Shown here: positions 6,750-16,112 of the stretch, piece by piece | Layout: each line of letters starts with the position of its first letter | Position numbering within the stretch: position 1 is the first letter of the stretch | Source: an uncultured Flavobacteriaceae bacterium | Lineage (GTDB): Bacteria > Bacteroidota > Bacteroidia > Flavobacteriales > Flavobacteriaceae | DNA: 64,000 nt | Reading direction: 5' to 3' | Assembly (NCBI GenBank): GCA_947487895.1 | Contig: CANKYF010000008.1 | Coordinates: 1 to 64,000, forward strand | Notes under the pieces: model-generated | Told to the model about the DNA's origin: nothing | Databases searched by the model: none | The model's input: the letters and a program-made list of their open reading frames with translations, nothing else | Translations under genes and position numbers: made by a program

Positions 6750-6866
6750 ATTATTTTCATCATTTGATTATTAAACAAATATAAAATATTTACTTTGCCT
6801 TAATGAAACATCCATAATTAAAGTTAACTACACAGTTTTTGCAATTATTAGAATGTTACATTTCTG

Positions 6867-6886
6867 TACTGAGCGCAGTAGAAGTA
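6867..6886. repeat. Dispersed REP-like element
   Basis: TACTGAGCGCAGTAGAAGTA is a slightly decayed copy of the element with the CTGAGCGCAGTCGAAG core seen also at 23211, 38514 (reverse) and 55064. It lies in the leader of lpxK. Confidence 0.7.
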
Positions 6887-6916
6887 AGACCATAGAAATC
6901 AAATAAAAATGAACAC

Positions 6917-7924
6917 GTGAAATTAATTAGATACATCGCTTTTCCTTTTGTTCCTGTCTATTATTTAGCGACTTGGTTTCGTAACAAGTTATATGATATT
7001 GGTGTAAAAACATCTAAAGAATATGAATTTCCTATAGTATGTGTCGGGAATTTAAGTGTAGGGGGTACTGGAAAAACACCAATGATTGAGTATTTGGTTC
7101 ATCTATTAAAAGATGAATTTAAAGTGGCTACTTTGAGTAGGGGGTATAAGCGAAAAACTGAAGGGTTTCAGTTGGCAAATGAAGAATCAAATGCAGAATC
7201 TATAGGAGATGAGCCTTTTCAGTTCTACAATAAATTTAAAGAAAAGATATTAGTGGCGGTTGATGCCAATAGAGTTAATGGCATTCAAAATTTAAAATCT
7301 TTAGATGTATCTCCTGAAGTTATTTTGCTCGATGATGCCTTTCAGCATAGAAAAGTAAAAGCAGGTTTTTATATTCTACTGACTACTTATTACAATCCTT
7401 ATTTTAAAGATATTGTGCTACCAACTGGAGATTTAAGAGAACCTAGAAGTGGAGCAAAAAGAGCCAATATTATTGTGATCACTAAATGCCCAAATAATTT
7501 AAGTGAAGTAGAAAAAAGTAAGTTTATAAACCATATAAAACCAGAACCACACCAAAAAGTATTTTTTAGTGCTATAAATTATGCAGAAAAGGTGTATTCT
7601 GAATCTTCTTCTCTAAAGATTGATAGTTTAAAAAATGTAACCCTAGTTACAGGCATAGCAAATGCAACTCCATTAGTAGAATTTTTAAATTCGAAAGAAT
7701 TAAATTTCAAACATTTGAATTTTAAAGATCATCACGATTTCACTACAAACGATATTGAGAGTTTAAATAAGGAGCCCTTAATTATTACAACTGAAAAGGA
7801 TTTTATGCGTTTAAAGCAGTATCCATCTTTAAAAGACAAATTGTATTATTTACCTATAAAAGTGGGGGTAGATAATGAGAACGAGTTTAATAAACTAATT
7901 AAAAACTTTGTTACTAAGCAGTAG
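6917..7924 (+). CDS. lpxK: Tetraacyldisaccharide 4'-kinase
   Basis: LpxK phosphorylates the 4' position of the lipid A disaccharide precursor at the inner membrane. The 335-residue product shows an N-terminal membrane-associated helix, the Walker A GGTGKT at 49-54, the typical LSRGYKRKTEGF segment, DDAFQHRKVKAGF and the late EKDFMRL. Start is GTG at 6917; an ATG at 6909 is out of frame and stops after three codons. Upstream is a REP-like element. The 3' end overlaps the convergent histidine-kinase gene by 11 bp. Confidence 0.95.
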   Translation: MKLIRYIAFPFVPVYYLATWFRNKLYDIGVKTSKEYEFPIVCVGNLSVGGTGKTPMIEYLVHLLKDEFKVATLSRGYKRKTEGFQLANEESNAESIGDEPFQFYNKFKEKILVAVDANRVNGIQNLKSLDVSPEVILLDDAFQHRKVKAGFYILLTTYYNPYFKDIVLPTGDLREPRSGAKRANIIVITKCPNNLSEVEKSKFINHIKPEPHQKVFFSAINYAEKVYSESSSLKIDSLKNVTLVTGIANATPLVEFLNSKELNFKHLNFKDHHDFTTNDIESLNKEPLIITTEKDFMRLKQYPSLKDKLYYLPIKVGVDNENEFNKLIKNFVTKQ

Positions 7925-10148
7925 CAGGTTTGTCTTTAGAAGCTAAAGCATTATAAAGTTTTTTCTCAAACTCTTCTTGTTTAAATGGCTTCGGAATGAT
8001 ATCTGTAAAACCAGCCTCTTCAAATTCATGCATTTTATCTTCTATAGTTACGGCTGTTAAAGCAAAAATAGTAAGTTCTTTATCAAAGGCTCTTACGCGT
8101 TTGGTTGCTTCAATACCGCTAATACCTGGCATGTGTATATCCATTAGAATAATATTGTATTCGTTGGTTTTAATCATTTCAACAGCATCAGTTCCGTTGT
8201 CAATGATATCACATTTAAGTCCCATTTTAGTAAGGATCTTTTTGGTAATCATTTGGTTGATTTTGTTGTCTTCAACCACAAGAATCTTAACATTAGTAAG
8301 ATCTAAAGTCATGTTTTCTTTATCGAAGTAAGATGTTTTACTTTCCTTAACTTCTTTTGAAACTGTAAATTCTAAAGGAATATCAAAGAAGAAGGTAGTC
8401 CCTTTACCTAATTCACTTTTAACATGAATTTCTCCTTTTAAGATATCAATTAAACCTTTTACAATAGAAAGGCCTAAACCAGTACCACCATATTTTCTGT
8501 TTATCTGTATAGAACCTTGATTGAAACTTTCAAACATGTTATCTTGTTTCTCTTGGCTTATACCAATACCGTTATCTTCAATCTCAAATCTTAAGGTATA
8601 AATTTTGTCTTTAATCTCCATTTGATAAATTCTAATCCAGATATCGCCATCTTTCGTGAATTTTATCGAGTTACCAACAAGATTTATTAAGATCTGTGAA
8701 ATTTTAATCTGATCAGCAATAAAGTTTTCAGGTAGATTTTTATCGTACTCAAAATGTATTTTAACATTATTATCATCAGCAGAATTATTAAGTGCTAGAA
8801 TAATGTTATTTATTTTTTTCCTTAAGTTGAAAGGCTCTAGTTCTAGCTCAACTTTATTGGCTTCAATTTTATTTATTTGAAGAATATCATTAATAAACGT
8901 TAATAGATAGTCTCCAGAGAATTTTAATGATTTTAAATGCTGAATCTGCTCAGGTTTTGGATTTTCTTCCAAAAGCATATTACTTAAACCTGTAACAGCA
9001 TATAGTGGCGTTCGTAACTCATGCGTAACTGTCGATAAGAAGTTTGCTTTAGTTTTTGAAGCCAATTCAGCTTTCTCTTTTGCAATAATAAGCTCACCGT
9101 TTTTTTTGTGAAGCATATTATTGGTTTTTAAGCGTATGTTATTGTTTTTATATAACGATAATGTTAGCAATGATAAAATTGTGATTAATGCTACACTTAA
9201 TATTGAAATAAGCGTTCTTACACCATCATCTTCTTGCTCTTCAATTGCTTGTGCTTCTAATTCTTTAATTCTATCGTTTTTTTCTTCTATTAAATATTTT
9301 GTTTCCTGCTCTCTTGTAGAGCTCATTCTTGTTAAATTTTTAATAGAATCTGCGAGTTTTAAATGTCTATTTAAATAATCTCTAGATAACTGATAGTTGC
9401 CAATGCTATTATGAATATCACTAGCTGTTAAATAAGCTTCATTTAAAACTGCTACAAAATTATTTCGTTTAGCAATCTGTAAACTTTCATTAGAAAGATT
9501 CACAGCTTTTAAACTATCACCTAATTTGTTGTAAACCAAAGCATGGTTTATAAGACCTTCGCTTTGCGTTTTTAATAATCCTGTTTTTTTAGATACAGCG
9601 GTAGATTGTTCAAGAACAGATCTTGCTTTTCTATAGTCTTTTAAAAGAATGTATGTCTTTCCTTCTAATAAAAGAACTTCTGCAATACCCTTATCTATAT
9701 CTTCTTGCTCGTAAAGGTTTTTAGACGATTTTAAATAGTCTAGAGCTTGGTAATAATCTCCCTTACTAATTAATACTTCACCTAAAATTTTATAAGAACT
9801 GGCTAAGTTTGCATAGTCTTTAATTTCTAACTGAACTGTTTTTGCTTCGTTTAAAGAATTAATGGCATTTTCTTCTTCTTCAATAATTAATTGAAGTTTA
9901 CCTTGAATGGCGTAAATAATACCAATACTTTTTTTATTATCTGCTTCAATAGCGAGGCTTAAAGCATCATCTATGTTTTTTTGAGCTTCGTGATAATTGA
10001 ATTTTTCCAGGTAGTCTGTAGCCTGTTCAATCCTATGATTAATATTACTTTGAATTATCTCAGGATCATCATTAACAGTGTTTTGCGACTGCGCTAAAAA
10101 GCAAAGTAGCAAGGCAAAAGCAAGAATATATTGTTTAATTTGGGACAT
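7914..10148 (-). CDS. TPR hybrid sensor histidine kinase with receiver domain
   Basis: A 744-residue membrane sensor. In order: signal peptide (1-21), TPR repeats in the periplasm (about 35-265), a coiled coil, one transmembrane helix (about 311-333), a HisKA domain with phospho-accepting His376 in THELRTP, and a HATPase domain (N box NLVGNSIKF 489-497, DNGIG 525-529, GGTGLGLS 554-561). A C-terminal receiver domain follows, with phospho-accepting Asp670 (LMDIHMP) and conserved Lys720. No output domain follows, so the signal must pass on by phosphotransfer or interaction. It is monocistronic, with no adjacent response regulator. The stimulus is unknown. Confidence 0.93.
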   Translation of the reverse strand: MSQIKQYILAFALLLCFLAQSQNTVNDDPEIIQSNINHRIEQATDYLEKFNYHEAQKNIDDALSLAIEADNKKSIGIIYAIQGKLQLIIEEEENAINSLNEAKTVQLEIKDYANLASSYKILGEVLISKGDYYQALDYLKSSKNLYEQEDIDKGIAEVLLLEGKTYILLKDYRKARSVLEQSTAVSKKTGLLKTQSEGLINHALVYNKLGDSLKAVNLSNESLQIAKRNNFVAVLNEAYLTASDIHNSIGNYQLSRDYLNRHLKLADSIKNLTRMSSTREQETKYLIEEKNDRIKELEAQAIEEQEDDGVRTLISILSVALITILSLLTLSLYKNNNIRLKTNNMLHKKNGELIIAKEKAELASKTKANFLSTVTHELRTPLYAVTGLSNMLLEENPKPEQIQHLKSLKFSGDYLLTFINDILQINKIEANKVELELEPFNLRKKINNIILALNNSADDNNVKIHFEYDKNLPENFIADQIKISQILINLVGNSIKFTKDGDIWIRIYQMEIKDKIYTLRFEIEDNGIGISQEKQDNMFESFNQGSIQINRKYGGTGLGLSIVKGLIDILKGEIHVKSELGKGTTFFFDIPLEFTVSKEVKESKTSYFDKENMTLDLTNVKILVVEDNKINQMITKKILTKMGLKCDIIDNGTDAVEMIKTNEYNIILMDIHMPGISGIEATKRVRAFDKELTIFALTAVTIEDKMHEFEEAGFTDIIPKPFKQEEFEKKLYNALASKDKPATA

Positions 10149-10213
10149 TTTAACTCAATATTATCGACAAATATAATTATTTAATCGATAAAATACATAA
10201 TTTTTCCGACAAA

Positions 10214-11194
10214 TTACACTATTAAATCGATAATTCTTTGGGAGTAACCAGTTTCATTATCATACCAGCCAATTATTTTAACCATATTACCGATTACAGA
10301 AGTCATTTGAGAGTCAAATACGCAAGAGTGCGTATTCCCAATAATATCAATAGATACAATAGGATCTTCGGTATATTCTAAGATGCCTTTATACTGGTTT
10401 TTAGAGGCTTCTTTAAAAGCATTATTTATGTCTTGAATAGATACCGTTTTTTTAACGTTAAAAGTAATATCTGTTAAAGAGCCATTAATAACTGGAACTC
10501 TAATACCACAACCACCAATTACGTCTGATAATTCAGGAAATATTTTAGTCAAAGCTTTGGCAGCTCCTGTGGTAGTTGGCACAATAGATTGCCCTGCAGC
10601 TCTGGAGCGTCTTAGATCTCTGTGCGGTTGATCGTGTAAGCTTTGATCTGTAGTGTAGGAGTGAACCGTAGTTATATATGCTTGATCAATACCACAAAGT
10701 TTGTTAACAATGTCAATCATTGGAGCAGCATTGTTGGTGGTACATGATGCATTAGAAATTATGGTTTCAGTGCCATTTATGGTATTCTCATTAACACCTA
10801 GAACGATAGTTTTTATATCATCTTCAATAGGAGGCACACTTAATATCACTTTTTTAGCACCGTTTTTAATATGATATTCTAACTCTGAAGATAATTTAAA
10901 TTTCCCTGTAGATTCAATAACATAATCCACATTAAAAGAAGGCCAATTAATGTGTTTAGGGTGATTTTCTCTTAAAAGCGGAATTTCTTCATTATTGACA
11001 ATAATATGATCATCGTTTGAAGAAATAGTACCATTAAAAAGACCGTGAATGCTATCGTACTTAAGAAGATGACTTAAAGTTCTTGTATCTGCCAAATCAT
11101 TGATAGCAACAACCTTTATGTTTTCATGATTTTGAAGCAATCTAAAAACACGTCTGCCAATTCTACCAAAACCATTTATGGCAACAGTAATCAT
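10214..11194 (-). CDS. gap: Glyceraldehyde-3-phosphate dehydrogenase
   Basis: The enzyme oxidises glyceraldehyde 3-phosphate to 1,3-bisphosphoglycerate in glycolysis, or runs in reverse. The 326-residue protein has the Rossmann motif NGFGRIGR (7-14), Asp33 in AINDL suggesting NAD preference, and the catalytic SNASCTTN with Cys151. Also present are HSYTTDQ, the phosphate-binding RAAGQSIVPTTTGAAKA and the C-terminal WYDNETGYS. It lies 3 bp downstream of lipA and is probably co-transcribed. At 326 residues it is a little shorter than usual, and the name (gap1, gap2 or a paralogue) cannot be decided here. Confidence 0.93.
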   Translation of the reverse strand: MITVAINGFGRIGRRVFRLLQNHENIKVVAINDLADTRTLSHLLKYDSIHGLFNGTISSNDDHIIVNNEEIPLLRENHPKHINWPSFNVDYVIESTGKFKLSSELEYHIKNGAKKVILSVPPIEDDIKTIVLGVNENTINGTETIISNASCTTNNAAPMIDIVNKLCGIDQAYITTVHSYTTDQSLHDQPHRDLRRSRAAGQSIVPTTTGAAKALTKIFPELSDVIGGCGIRVPVINGSLTDITFNVKKTVSIQDINNAFKEASKNQYKGILEYTEDPIVSIDIIGNTHSCVFDSQMTSVIGNMVKIIGWYDNETGYSQRIIDLIV

Positions 11195-11197
11195 GCT

Positions 11198-12076
11198 TTA
11201 ATTAATATGTTTTTGAGCTCTGTATGATGAACGTACTAAAGCACTACTTTCTACATGACGGAACCCAAGACCTAAACCAATCTCTTCCAACTCTTTAAAT
11301 TCATCTGGATTGATGAATCTTTTTACAGGCAAATGTTTTTTAGTTGGTTGTAAGTACTGGCCAATAGTTACAACATCTACATCATTCTCTTTAAGATCGT
11401 GAAGGGTTTCAATTACTTCTTCTTTGGTTTCTCCAAGCCCAAGCATAATTCCAGATTTAGTACGTCTTTGTCCAGCCTGTTTTAAATATTTTAGAACTCC
11501 CATACTTCTGTCGTATTGAGCTTGTATTCTAACTTCTCTAGTTAAACGTCTTACAGTTTCTATATTATGTGATACCACTTCTGGAGCAACATCAACAATT
11601 CTATCTATATGCTGTTCTAAACCTTGAAAGTCAGGTATTAATGTTTCTAAAGTAGTTTCTGGGTTCATTCTTCTAACAGCTTTTACTGTTTCAGCCCACA
11701 TAATACTTCCCATATCTTTTAAATCATCTCTATCAACACTAGTTAGTACCGCGTGTTTAATTTTCATGATTTTTATAGAACGCGCTACTTTTTCTGGTTC
11801 ATCCCAATCTACAGTTTCTGGTCTTCCGGTTTTAACCCCACAAAAACCACAAGAACGTGTACAAATGTTTCCTAAAATCATAAAAGTAGCAGTACCTTCT
11901 CCCCAACATTCACCCATATTTGGGCAGCTTCCAGAAGTACATATGGTATTAAGTTTATACTTATCTACTAAACCTCTTAATTCTGTATATTTTTTTCCCG
12001 TTGGAAGTTTAACACGAAGCCACTTTGGTTTAGGAATTCTTTCTGGTAAGATATTGGATGTTGTTTCTTTCTGCAT
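11198..12076 (-). CDS. lipA: Lipoyl synthase
   Basis: LipA is a radical-SAM enzyme that inserts two sulfurs into octanoyl groups on lipoyl domains. The 292-residue protein has both iron-sulfur clusters: the auxiliary CxxxxCxxxxxC (Cys46, 51, 57 in CTSGSCPNMGEC) and the radical-SAM CxxxCxxC (Cys72, 76, 79 in CTRSCGFC). It ends with the RSSYRA motif whose Ser ligates the auxiliary cluster. I start at ATG 12076; a TTG two codons upstream is less likely. The downstream gap gene is 3 bp away. Confidence 0.96.
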   Translation of the reverse strand: MQKETTSNILPERIPKPKWLRVKLPTGKKYTELRGLVDKYKLNTICTSGSCPNMGECWGEGTATFMILGNICTRSCGFCGVKTGRPETVDWDEPEKVARSIKIMKIKHAVLTSVDRDDLKDMGSIMWAETVKAVRRMNPETTLETLIPDFQGLEQHIDRIVDVAPEVVSHNIETVRRLTREVRIQAQYDRSMGVLKYLKQAGQRRTKSGIMLGLGETKEEVIETLHDLKENDVDVVTIGQYLQPTKKHLPVKRFINPDEFKELEEIGLGLGFRHVESSALVRSSYRAQKHIN

Positions 12077-12112
12077 AATCAAAAAATGAATTACAAAGAT
12101 ACAAAGTATTCT

Positions 12113-13342
12113 TTATAAAGTAGTGAGGTACCAGATACTGAATCCTATTAAAAATAAGATGCCCAACCAACTTAAAAAATGCATTGGCTTACTGGGGTGC
12201 CATTGTTTTGGAGTGTGTTTTCCAGAAATTAATTTGTAGTTAATAATGGCGTAAAAGGGAGCTGTTATAAATGATAATACAGTGGCTATTTGTATCAATA
12301 AGCCCATTTCTGAAGCAAAAAAGAAAAATATGAATATGGTTCCAATGGCTAAAAGGAAGATCCATATTAAATAACCGTATTTGTAATCTTTACTGAATAG
12401 TAGTTCCTGAGTTCTGTCCATGGCTCTTGGAGAAGCATCTAGACAGGTAAGAGTAGTGCTAAACATAGTTGTAAATGCTGCAATACCTATTAAAATATAA
12501 GCCCAATTTCCTAGACTTGATGTGTACATATTAATAAGCTGACTTGAAAACGTTCCAGCTGCATTACTAAATGTTTCACCACTTCCAAACATTACTAAAC
12601 AACCTAATAAAACAAAACAGATACCTAAAATAACTGTACCAAAATAACCAACGTTAAAATCGAACAGTGCAGATTTTGGCTTATAATTTTCATCGCTTTT
12701 TCGTTTTTCTTCAGCCCATAAAGAATGCCATACAGAGACATCTAAAGGGGCGGGCATCCAGCCCATAAAAGCGATTAAAAAAGCAACTTTAGATACTTCC
12801 TTTGGCAAAACCTGAGTAAGTGAAACACTCGAATCATTACCGTATACAGCCATAACAACTGCTAAAATGGTACTTATGGATAATACAATAATAATTACCT
12901 TAATTAAATTGTCAAGGAGTTTGTATTTACCTAAAATTAAAAGTCCTAAACAAATTATAAGAACAACAACAGTCCATATTTTTACGGCAAGTTCAGGGTT
13001 GAAACCTAAGTTACCAAACAAAGAAGATGCTAAACCAGCCGTTACTATGGTTACAGCTGTTTGTATCGTAAACATGGTAGCAAATGTTAAAATATAATAA
13101 GCGACCAGCACACCTTTTCCTAGTTTTTTATAGCCTTCTAAAAGACTTTCTCCTGTAGCAGCAACATACCTTGGACCAAATTGAAAAAACGGATATTTAA
13201 ATAAATTAGCTAATAAAAGTGCCCAAAGTAAACTCAAACCAAAATCGGCACCAGCTCTAGTAGACTGTACTAAATGTGATACGCCAATTGCTGCTCCTGC
13301 AAATAATAAACCTGGACCTAAGTTTTTAAGTTTAGTAATCAT
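12113..13342 (-). CDS. Nramp-family transporter lacking the DPGN metal motif
   Basis: A 409-residue inner-membrane protein with about 11 helices and an overall Nramp/MntH pattern (GPGLLFAGAAIG start). Canonical Nramp proteins bind Mn/Fe through DPGN in helix 1 and an A-x-x-M in helix 6. Here helix 1 reads AAIGVSHLVQSTRAGADFG without DPGN, and helix 6 has MPAPLDVSVWHS. It belongs to a divergent branch whose substrate cannot be assumed to be Mn or Fe. Its start overlaps the stop of the upstream sigma-factor gene by 4 bp, so the two are translationally coupled. Confidence 0.85.
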   Translation of the reverse strand: MITKLKNLGPGLLFAGAAIGVSHLVQSTRAGADFGLSLLWALLLANLFKYPFFQFGPRYVAATGESLLEGYKKLGKGVLVAYYILTFATMFTIQTAVTIVTAGLASSLFGNLGFNPELAVKIWTVVVLIICLGLLILGKYKLLDNLIKVIIIVLSISTILAVVMAVYGNDSSVSLTQVLPKEVSKVAFLIAFMGWMPAPLDVSVWHSLWAEEKRKSDENYKPKSALFDFNVGYFGTVILGICFVLLGCLVMFGSGETFSNAAGTFSSQLINMYTSSLGNWAYILIGIAAFTTMFSTTLTCLDASPRAMDRTQELLFSKDYKYGYLIWIFLLAIGTIFIFFFFASEMGLLIQIATVLSFITAPFYAIINYKLISGKHTPKQWHPSKPMHFLSWLGILFLIGFSIWYLTTL

Positions 13343-13887
13343 TTAGATTTTTGAATAATTTCAGCAAGTAACTTCTTAGCTCTTAAAAGCTTTACCTTTA
13401 TATTATTTATAGGTTCATTTAGTTCTTTAGAAATGTCTTTATAACTCAATTCCTGAAAATATCTAAGGTTTATAACTTTTTGGTAGTGAGGCTTTAGCTT
13501 TTTTATATCTCTGAGAAGCTTAGCTAAATGCTGTTCTGTAATTAGTTTATCTTCTGCAGAAGGTGACTCGTCTAAAATTTGATATACAGATTTATCATCA
13601 TTTGAAATTACTTGAGAAATAGATTTCTTTTCTTTTCGTAATAAATCTATATGAATATTTTTAGAAATGGTAATTAACCAGGTTTTAAAAGTATACTTTT
13701 CGTTGAACGTTTCTATTTTATCAAAAGCTCTTGAAAATGTCTGAATGGCGATATCTTCTGCATCATTTTCATTTTCAATTCGTTTCAATTGGAAACCAAA
13801 AACATCATCCCAAAATTTGTCCAATAAGAAGTTAAACGCCTTTTGATCGTTAGCTTTAGCACGCTTGATAGCTTCGGTTATTTCCAA
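13339..13887 (-). CDS. ECF-type RNA polymerase sigma factor
   Basis: The 182-residue protein has region 2 (ENENDAEDIAIQTFSRAFDK, about 38-57, then FKTWLITISKNIHIDLLR) and region 4 with a helix-turn-helix (LRYFQELSYKDISKELNEP). A long linker joins the two. No anti-sigma gene is adjacent. The gene overlaps the glycosyltransferase by 10 bp and the Nramp-like gene by 4 bp, so all three form one tight operon. What it controls is unknown. Confidence 0.92.
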   Translation of the reverse strand: MEITEAIKRAKANDQKAFNFLLDKFWDDVFGFQLKRIENENDAEDIAIQTFSRAFDKIETFNEKYTFKTWLITISKNIHIDLLRKEKKSISQVISNDDKSVYQILDESPSAEDKLITEQHLAKLLRDIKKLKPHYQKVINLRYFQELSYKDISKELNEPINNIKVKLLRAKKLLAEIIQKSK

Positions 13888-14990
13888 TGGTTAGGTTTTG
13901 AAATAAGATTATTTATAAAGATAGTTAATTGAATGATAATTAGAAAAACTTCTAAGAAAGGTAATAGATATATAAGGTCTTTTTCATCTAGTTTTTTTGC
14001 AGAAGCGTTATAAATTATAGTTTGAATTATAAGTCTGAGCAAAAATATAGCCAAAACAATAGGCCAATTATATGTTAAAGAAAATAAGACAATAGCTAGT
14101 ACCCAAAACAAAAAATTACAACTGTAAATTAAAGTAAGTAGAAATTTATGTTTAAACTTATAGTGTTTAGCCGTAGAAACATGTCTTCTTTTTTGTTTAT
14201 ACCAAGCTCTGAAACTTTTTTTAGGAATAGATTTTGTAAAACTTTCTTTAACGTAATTAATGGCTGTATTTTTTTTTGAAGCTATTTGATTTACAAATAA
14301 GTCATCATCACCAGACCTAACTTTCATATGGTCTACAAAACCATTATTATCAAAGAATTCTTTTTTAGTATACGCCAGATTTCTACCTACTCCCATATAT
14401 GGAATACCTAATTTAGCAAACGAAAAATATTGAATGGCTGTAATTAAGGTTTCAAATCGTATGAGTTTATTTAGAAAAGACTTTTTAACTTTAATATAGG
14501 CGCCATACCCTAAAACAACTTGGATATCATCACTAAAGTGAGCAGTCATTTTTTTTATCCATTTGTTAGAGACAGGTTTACAATCTGCATCAGTAAACAA
14601 AAGGTGGTCATATTTAGAAGCTTTAATACCTAACGTTAAGGCGTATTTTTTATTACCCCAAAACGCTTCAACATTTTTAACATCTATAACCTGAATATTG
14701 TTATGTTGCTTTTCAAAATGTTCCATAACCTCTAATGTATCATCTTGAGAGGCATCATTTATGAGAACAATTTCAAAATCTGAGTAATCCTGATTGATAA
14801 TAGAAGGCAGAAAATTTTTAAGGTTTCTAGCTTCATTTTTAGCACAAATGATGATAGAAATTGGTAGCTTTTTTGCGTATTTTCTTTTTGGTTTAGAAAA
14901 CGAAAATTTACCAAAAAGAATGGTGTAATATAATACTTGAATACCAACTATAACAATAAATGCATAGTAAACAATGTCAAGTAATATCAT
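13878..14990 (-). CDS. Family 2 glycosyltransferase, membrane-bound
   Basis: The 370-residue protein has an N-terminal transmembrane helix, then a GT-A domain: SIIICAKNEARNL near residue 44, VLINDASQDDT, a metal-binding TDADC (DxD-type), GDDDLF and a QKRRH motif resembling the QxxRW acceptor motif of processive enzymes. Three hydrophobic helices close the protein. It probably transfers a sugar to a lipid or envelope glycan at the inner membrane. First gene of the operon with the sigma factor and Nramp-like protein. The sugar is not predictable. Confidence 0.9.
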   Translation of the reverse strand: MILLDIVYYAFIVIVGIQVLYYTILFGKFSFSKPKRKYAKKLPISIIICAKNEARNLKNFLPSIINQDYSDFEIVLINDASQDDTLEVMEHFEKQHNNIQVIDVKNVEAFWGNKKYALTLGIKASKYDHLLFTDADCKPVSNKWIKKMTAHFSDDIQVVLGYGAYIKVKKSFLNKLIRFETLITAIQYFSFAKLGIPYMGVGRNLAYTKKEFFDNNGFVDHMKVRSGDDDLFVNQIASKKNTAINYVKESFTKSIPKKSFRAWYKQKRRHVSTAKHYKFKHKFLLTLIYSCNFLFWVLAIVLFSLTYNWPIVLAIFLLRLIIQTIIYNASAKKLDEKDLIYLLPFLEVFLIIIQLTIFINNLISKPNHWK

Positions 14991-14996
14991 ATAACG

Positions 14997-15200
14997 TTAG
15001 GAGTGTTGAGGTTCGTTACAATCTGCGTATTGTTCTGGAGTTCTCCCACAAAAACCACAATTTTCTCCCTCTTTATTCAATATAGGGTTTTGGCTGGCAC
15101 AAGTTCCTGCAAATTTACCATCTTTTTTTGCCCAAATTTTAATGGCAATTCCAGCAATAGCAATGGCTAATATAGCAACGGTTATAAAAAAAAGTTTCAT
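14997..15200 (-). CDS. Small membrane-anchored Cys-rich protein
   Basis: A 67-residue protein: one N-terminal hydrophobic helix (2-22), then a short soluble tail with five cysteines, including FAGTCASQNP and CGFCGRTPEQYADC. The tail looks suited to binding a metal or cluster. Similar short proteins are common in Flavobacteriaceae, but I know no function. It sits 6 bp upstream of the glycosyltransferase operon and may be its first gene. Confidence 0.8.
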   Translation of the reverse strand: MKLFFITVAILAIAIAGIAIKIWAKKDGKFAGTCASQNPILNKEGENCGFCGRTPEQYADCNEPQHS

Positions 15201-15267
15201 TGTAAAATTTTGTACAAAGGTAACATTTTTATCAATTCTTTTAGATGAAATGTAAAATACAATAAAA

Positions 15268-15296
15268 TGTGACGTATGTTGTATATTGGTGTCACA
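15268..15296. promoter_or_regulatory. Possible operator before aqpZ
   Basis: TGTGAC (15268-15273) and GTCACA (15291-15296) form an inverted repeat with a 17-bp gap, ending about 45 bp before the aqpZ start and next to a CACATTTG element that resembles a Bacteroidota -7 box. The half-sites look like those of Crp/Fnr-type regulators, but the spacing is too long for the standard site. Confidence 0.25.
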
Positions 15297-15340
15297 TTTG
15301 TAATTGAAAATCAGAATACTAACTAATTAAATTTGAAATT

Positions 15341-16027
15341 ATGAAAAAATTATTTGCAGAATTTTTTGGAACATTTTGGCTTGTTTTTGGCGGATGTGGT
15401 AGTGCTGTTTTTGCAGCAGGTTATCCAGAGTTGGGTATAGGGTTTGTTGGAGTTTCTTTAGCATTTGGTCTTACAGTTTTAACAATGGCTTATGCTGTTG
15501 GGCATATTTCTGGAGGACATTTTAACCCTGCTGTATCTTTTGGTTTATGGGCAGGAGGAAAATTTAGTGCTAAAGACTTATTAGGTTACATAATTGCTCA
15601 ATTAATAGGAGCAATTGTTGCTGCGGGAGCATTATACTTAATTGTCTCAAATAAAGCAGATTTTACATCTATAGGTGGTTTTGCATCTAATGGCTACGAT
15701 AGTTTGTCTCCAGATGGATATTCTATGACTGCAGCTCTAATTGCAGAATTTTTGTTAACCGCATTTTTCTTATTAATTATTTTAGGGAGTACAAACCATA
15801 GAGCACCTAAAGGTTTTGCGCCAATAGCCATAGGTTTAGGATTAACATTAATTCATTTAATAAGTATTCCTATTACAAATACATCTGTTAATCCAGCACG
15901 CTCAACAAGTCAAGCTTTATTTGCAGGAGGAGAATATATGGGACAACTCTGGTTATTTTGGGTAGCTCCTATTGCTGGTGCTATAGTTGCAGGTTTTATA
16001 CATAAAGCATTATTTGATAAAGAATAA
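15341..16027 (+). CDS. aqpZ: Aquaporin Z, water channel
   Basis: The 228-residue protein has six transmembrane segments and both NPA half-helix motifs (NPA at 62-64 in HFNPAVS and at 184-186 in VNPARS). The selectivity-filter residues expected of a water-selective channel can be read as Phe42, His172, a Thr/Ser near 181 and Arg187, which argues for AqpZ rather than a glycerol facilitator. It is monocistronic between opposite-strand genes and ends at a strong bidirectional terminator. Confidence 0.95.
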   Translation: MKKLFAEFFGTFWLVFGGCGSAVFAAGYPELGIGFVGVSLAFGLTVLTMAYAVGHISGGHFNPAVSFGLWAGGKFSAKDLLGYIIAQLIGAIVAAGALYLIVSNKADFTSIGGFASNGYDSLSPDGYSMTAALIAEFLLTAFFLLIILGSTNHRAPKGFAPIAIGLGLTLIHLISIPITNTSVNPARSTSQALFAGGEYMGQLWLFWVAPIAGAIVAGFIHKALFDKE

Positions 16028-16054
16028 ATACAATTCACATAGGGTTGTATCATT

Positions 16055-16094
16055 AAAAAAGCCTCTTTTCAATATTAGAAAAGAGGCTTTTTTT
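16055..16094. terminator. Bidirectional terminator between aqpZ and the anti-sigma gene
   Basis: AAAAAAGCCTCTTTTC (16055-16070) pairs with GAAAAGAGGCTTTTTTT (16078-16094), with T tracts on both strands. Confidence 0.88.
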
Positions 16095-16112
16095 AATTTT
16101 TATGCTATTTGT

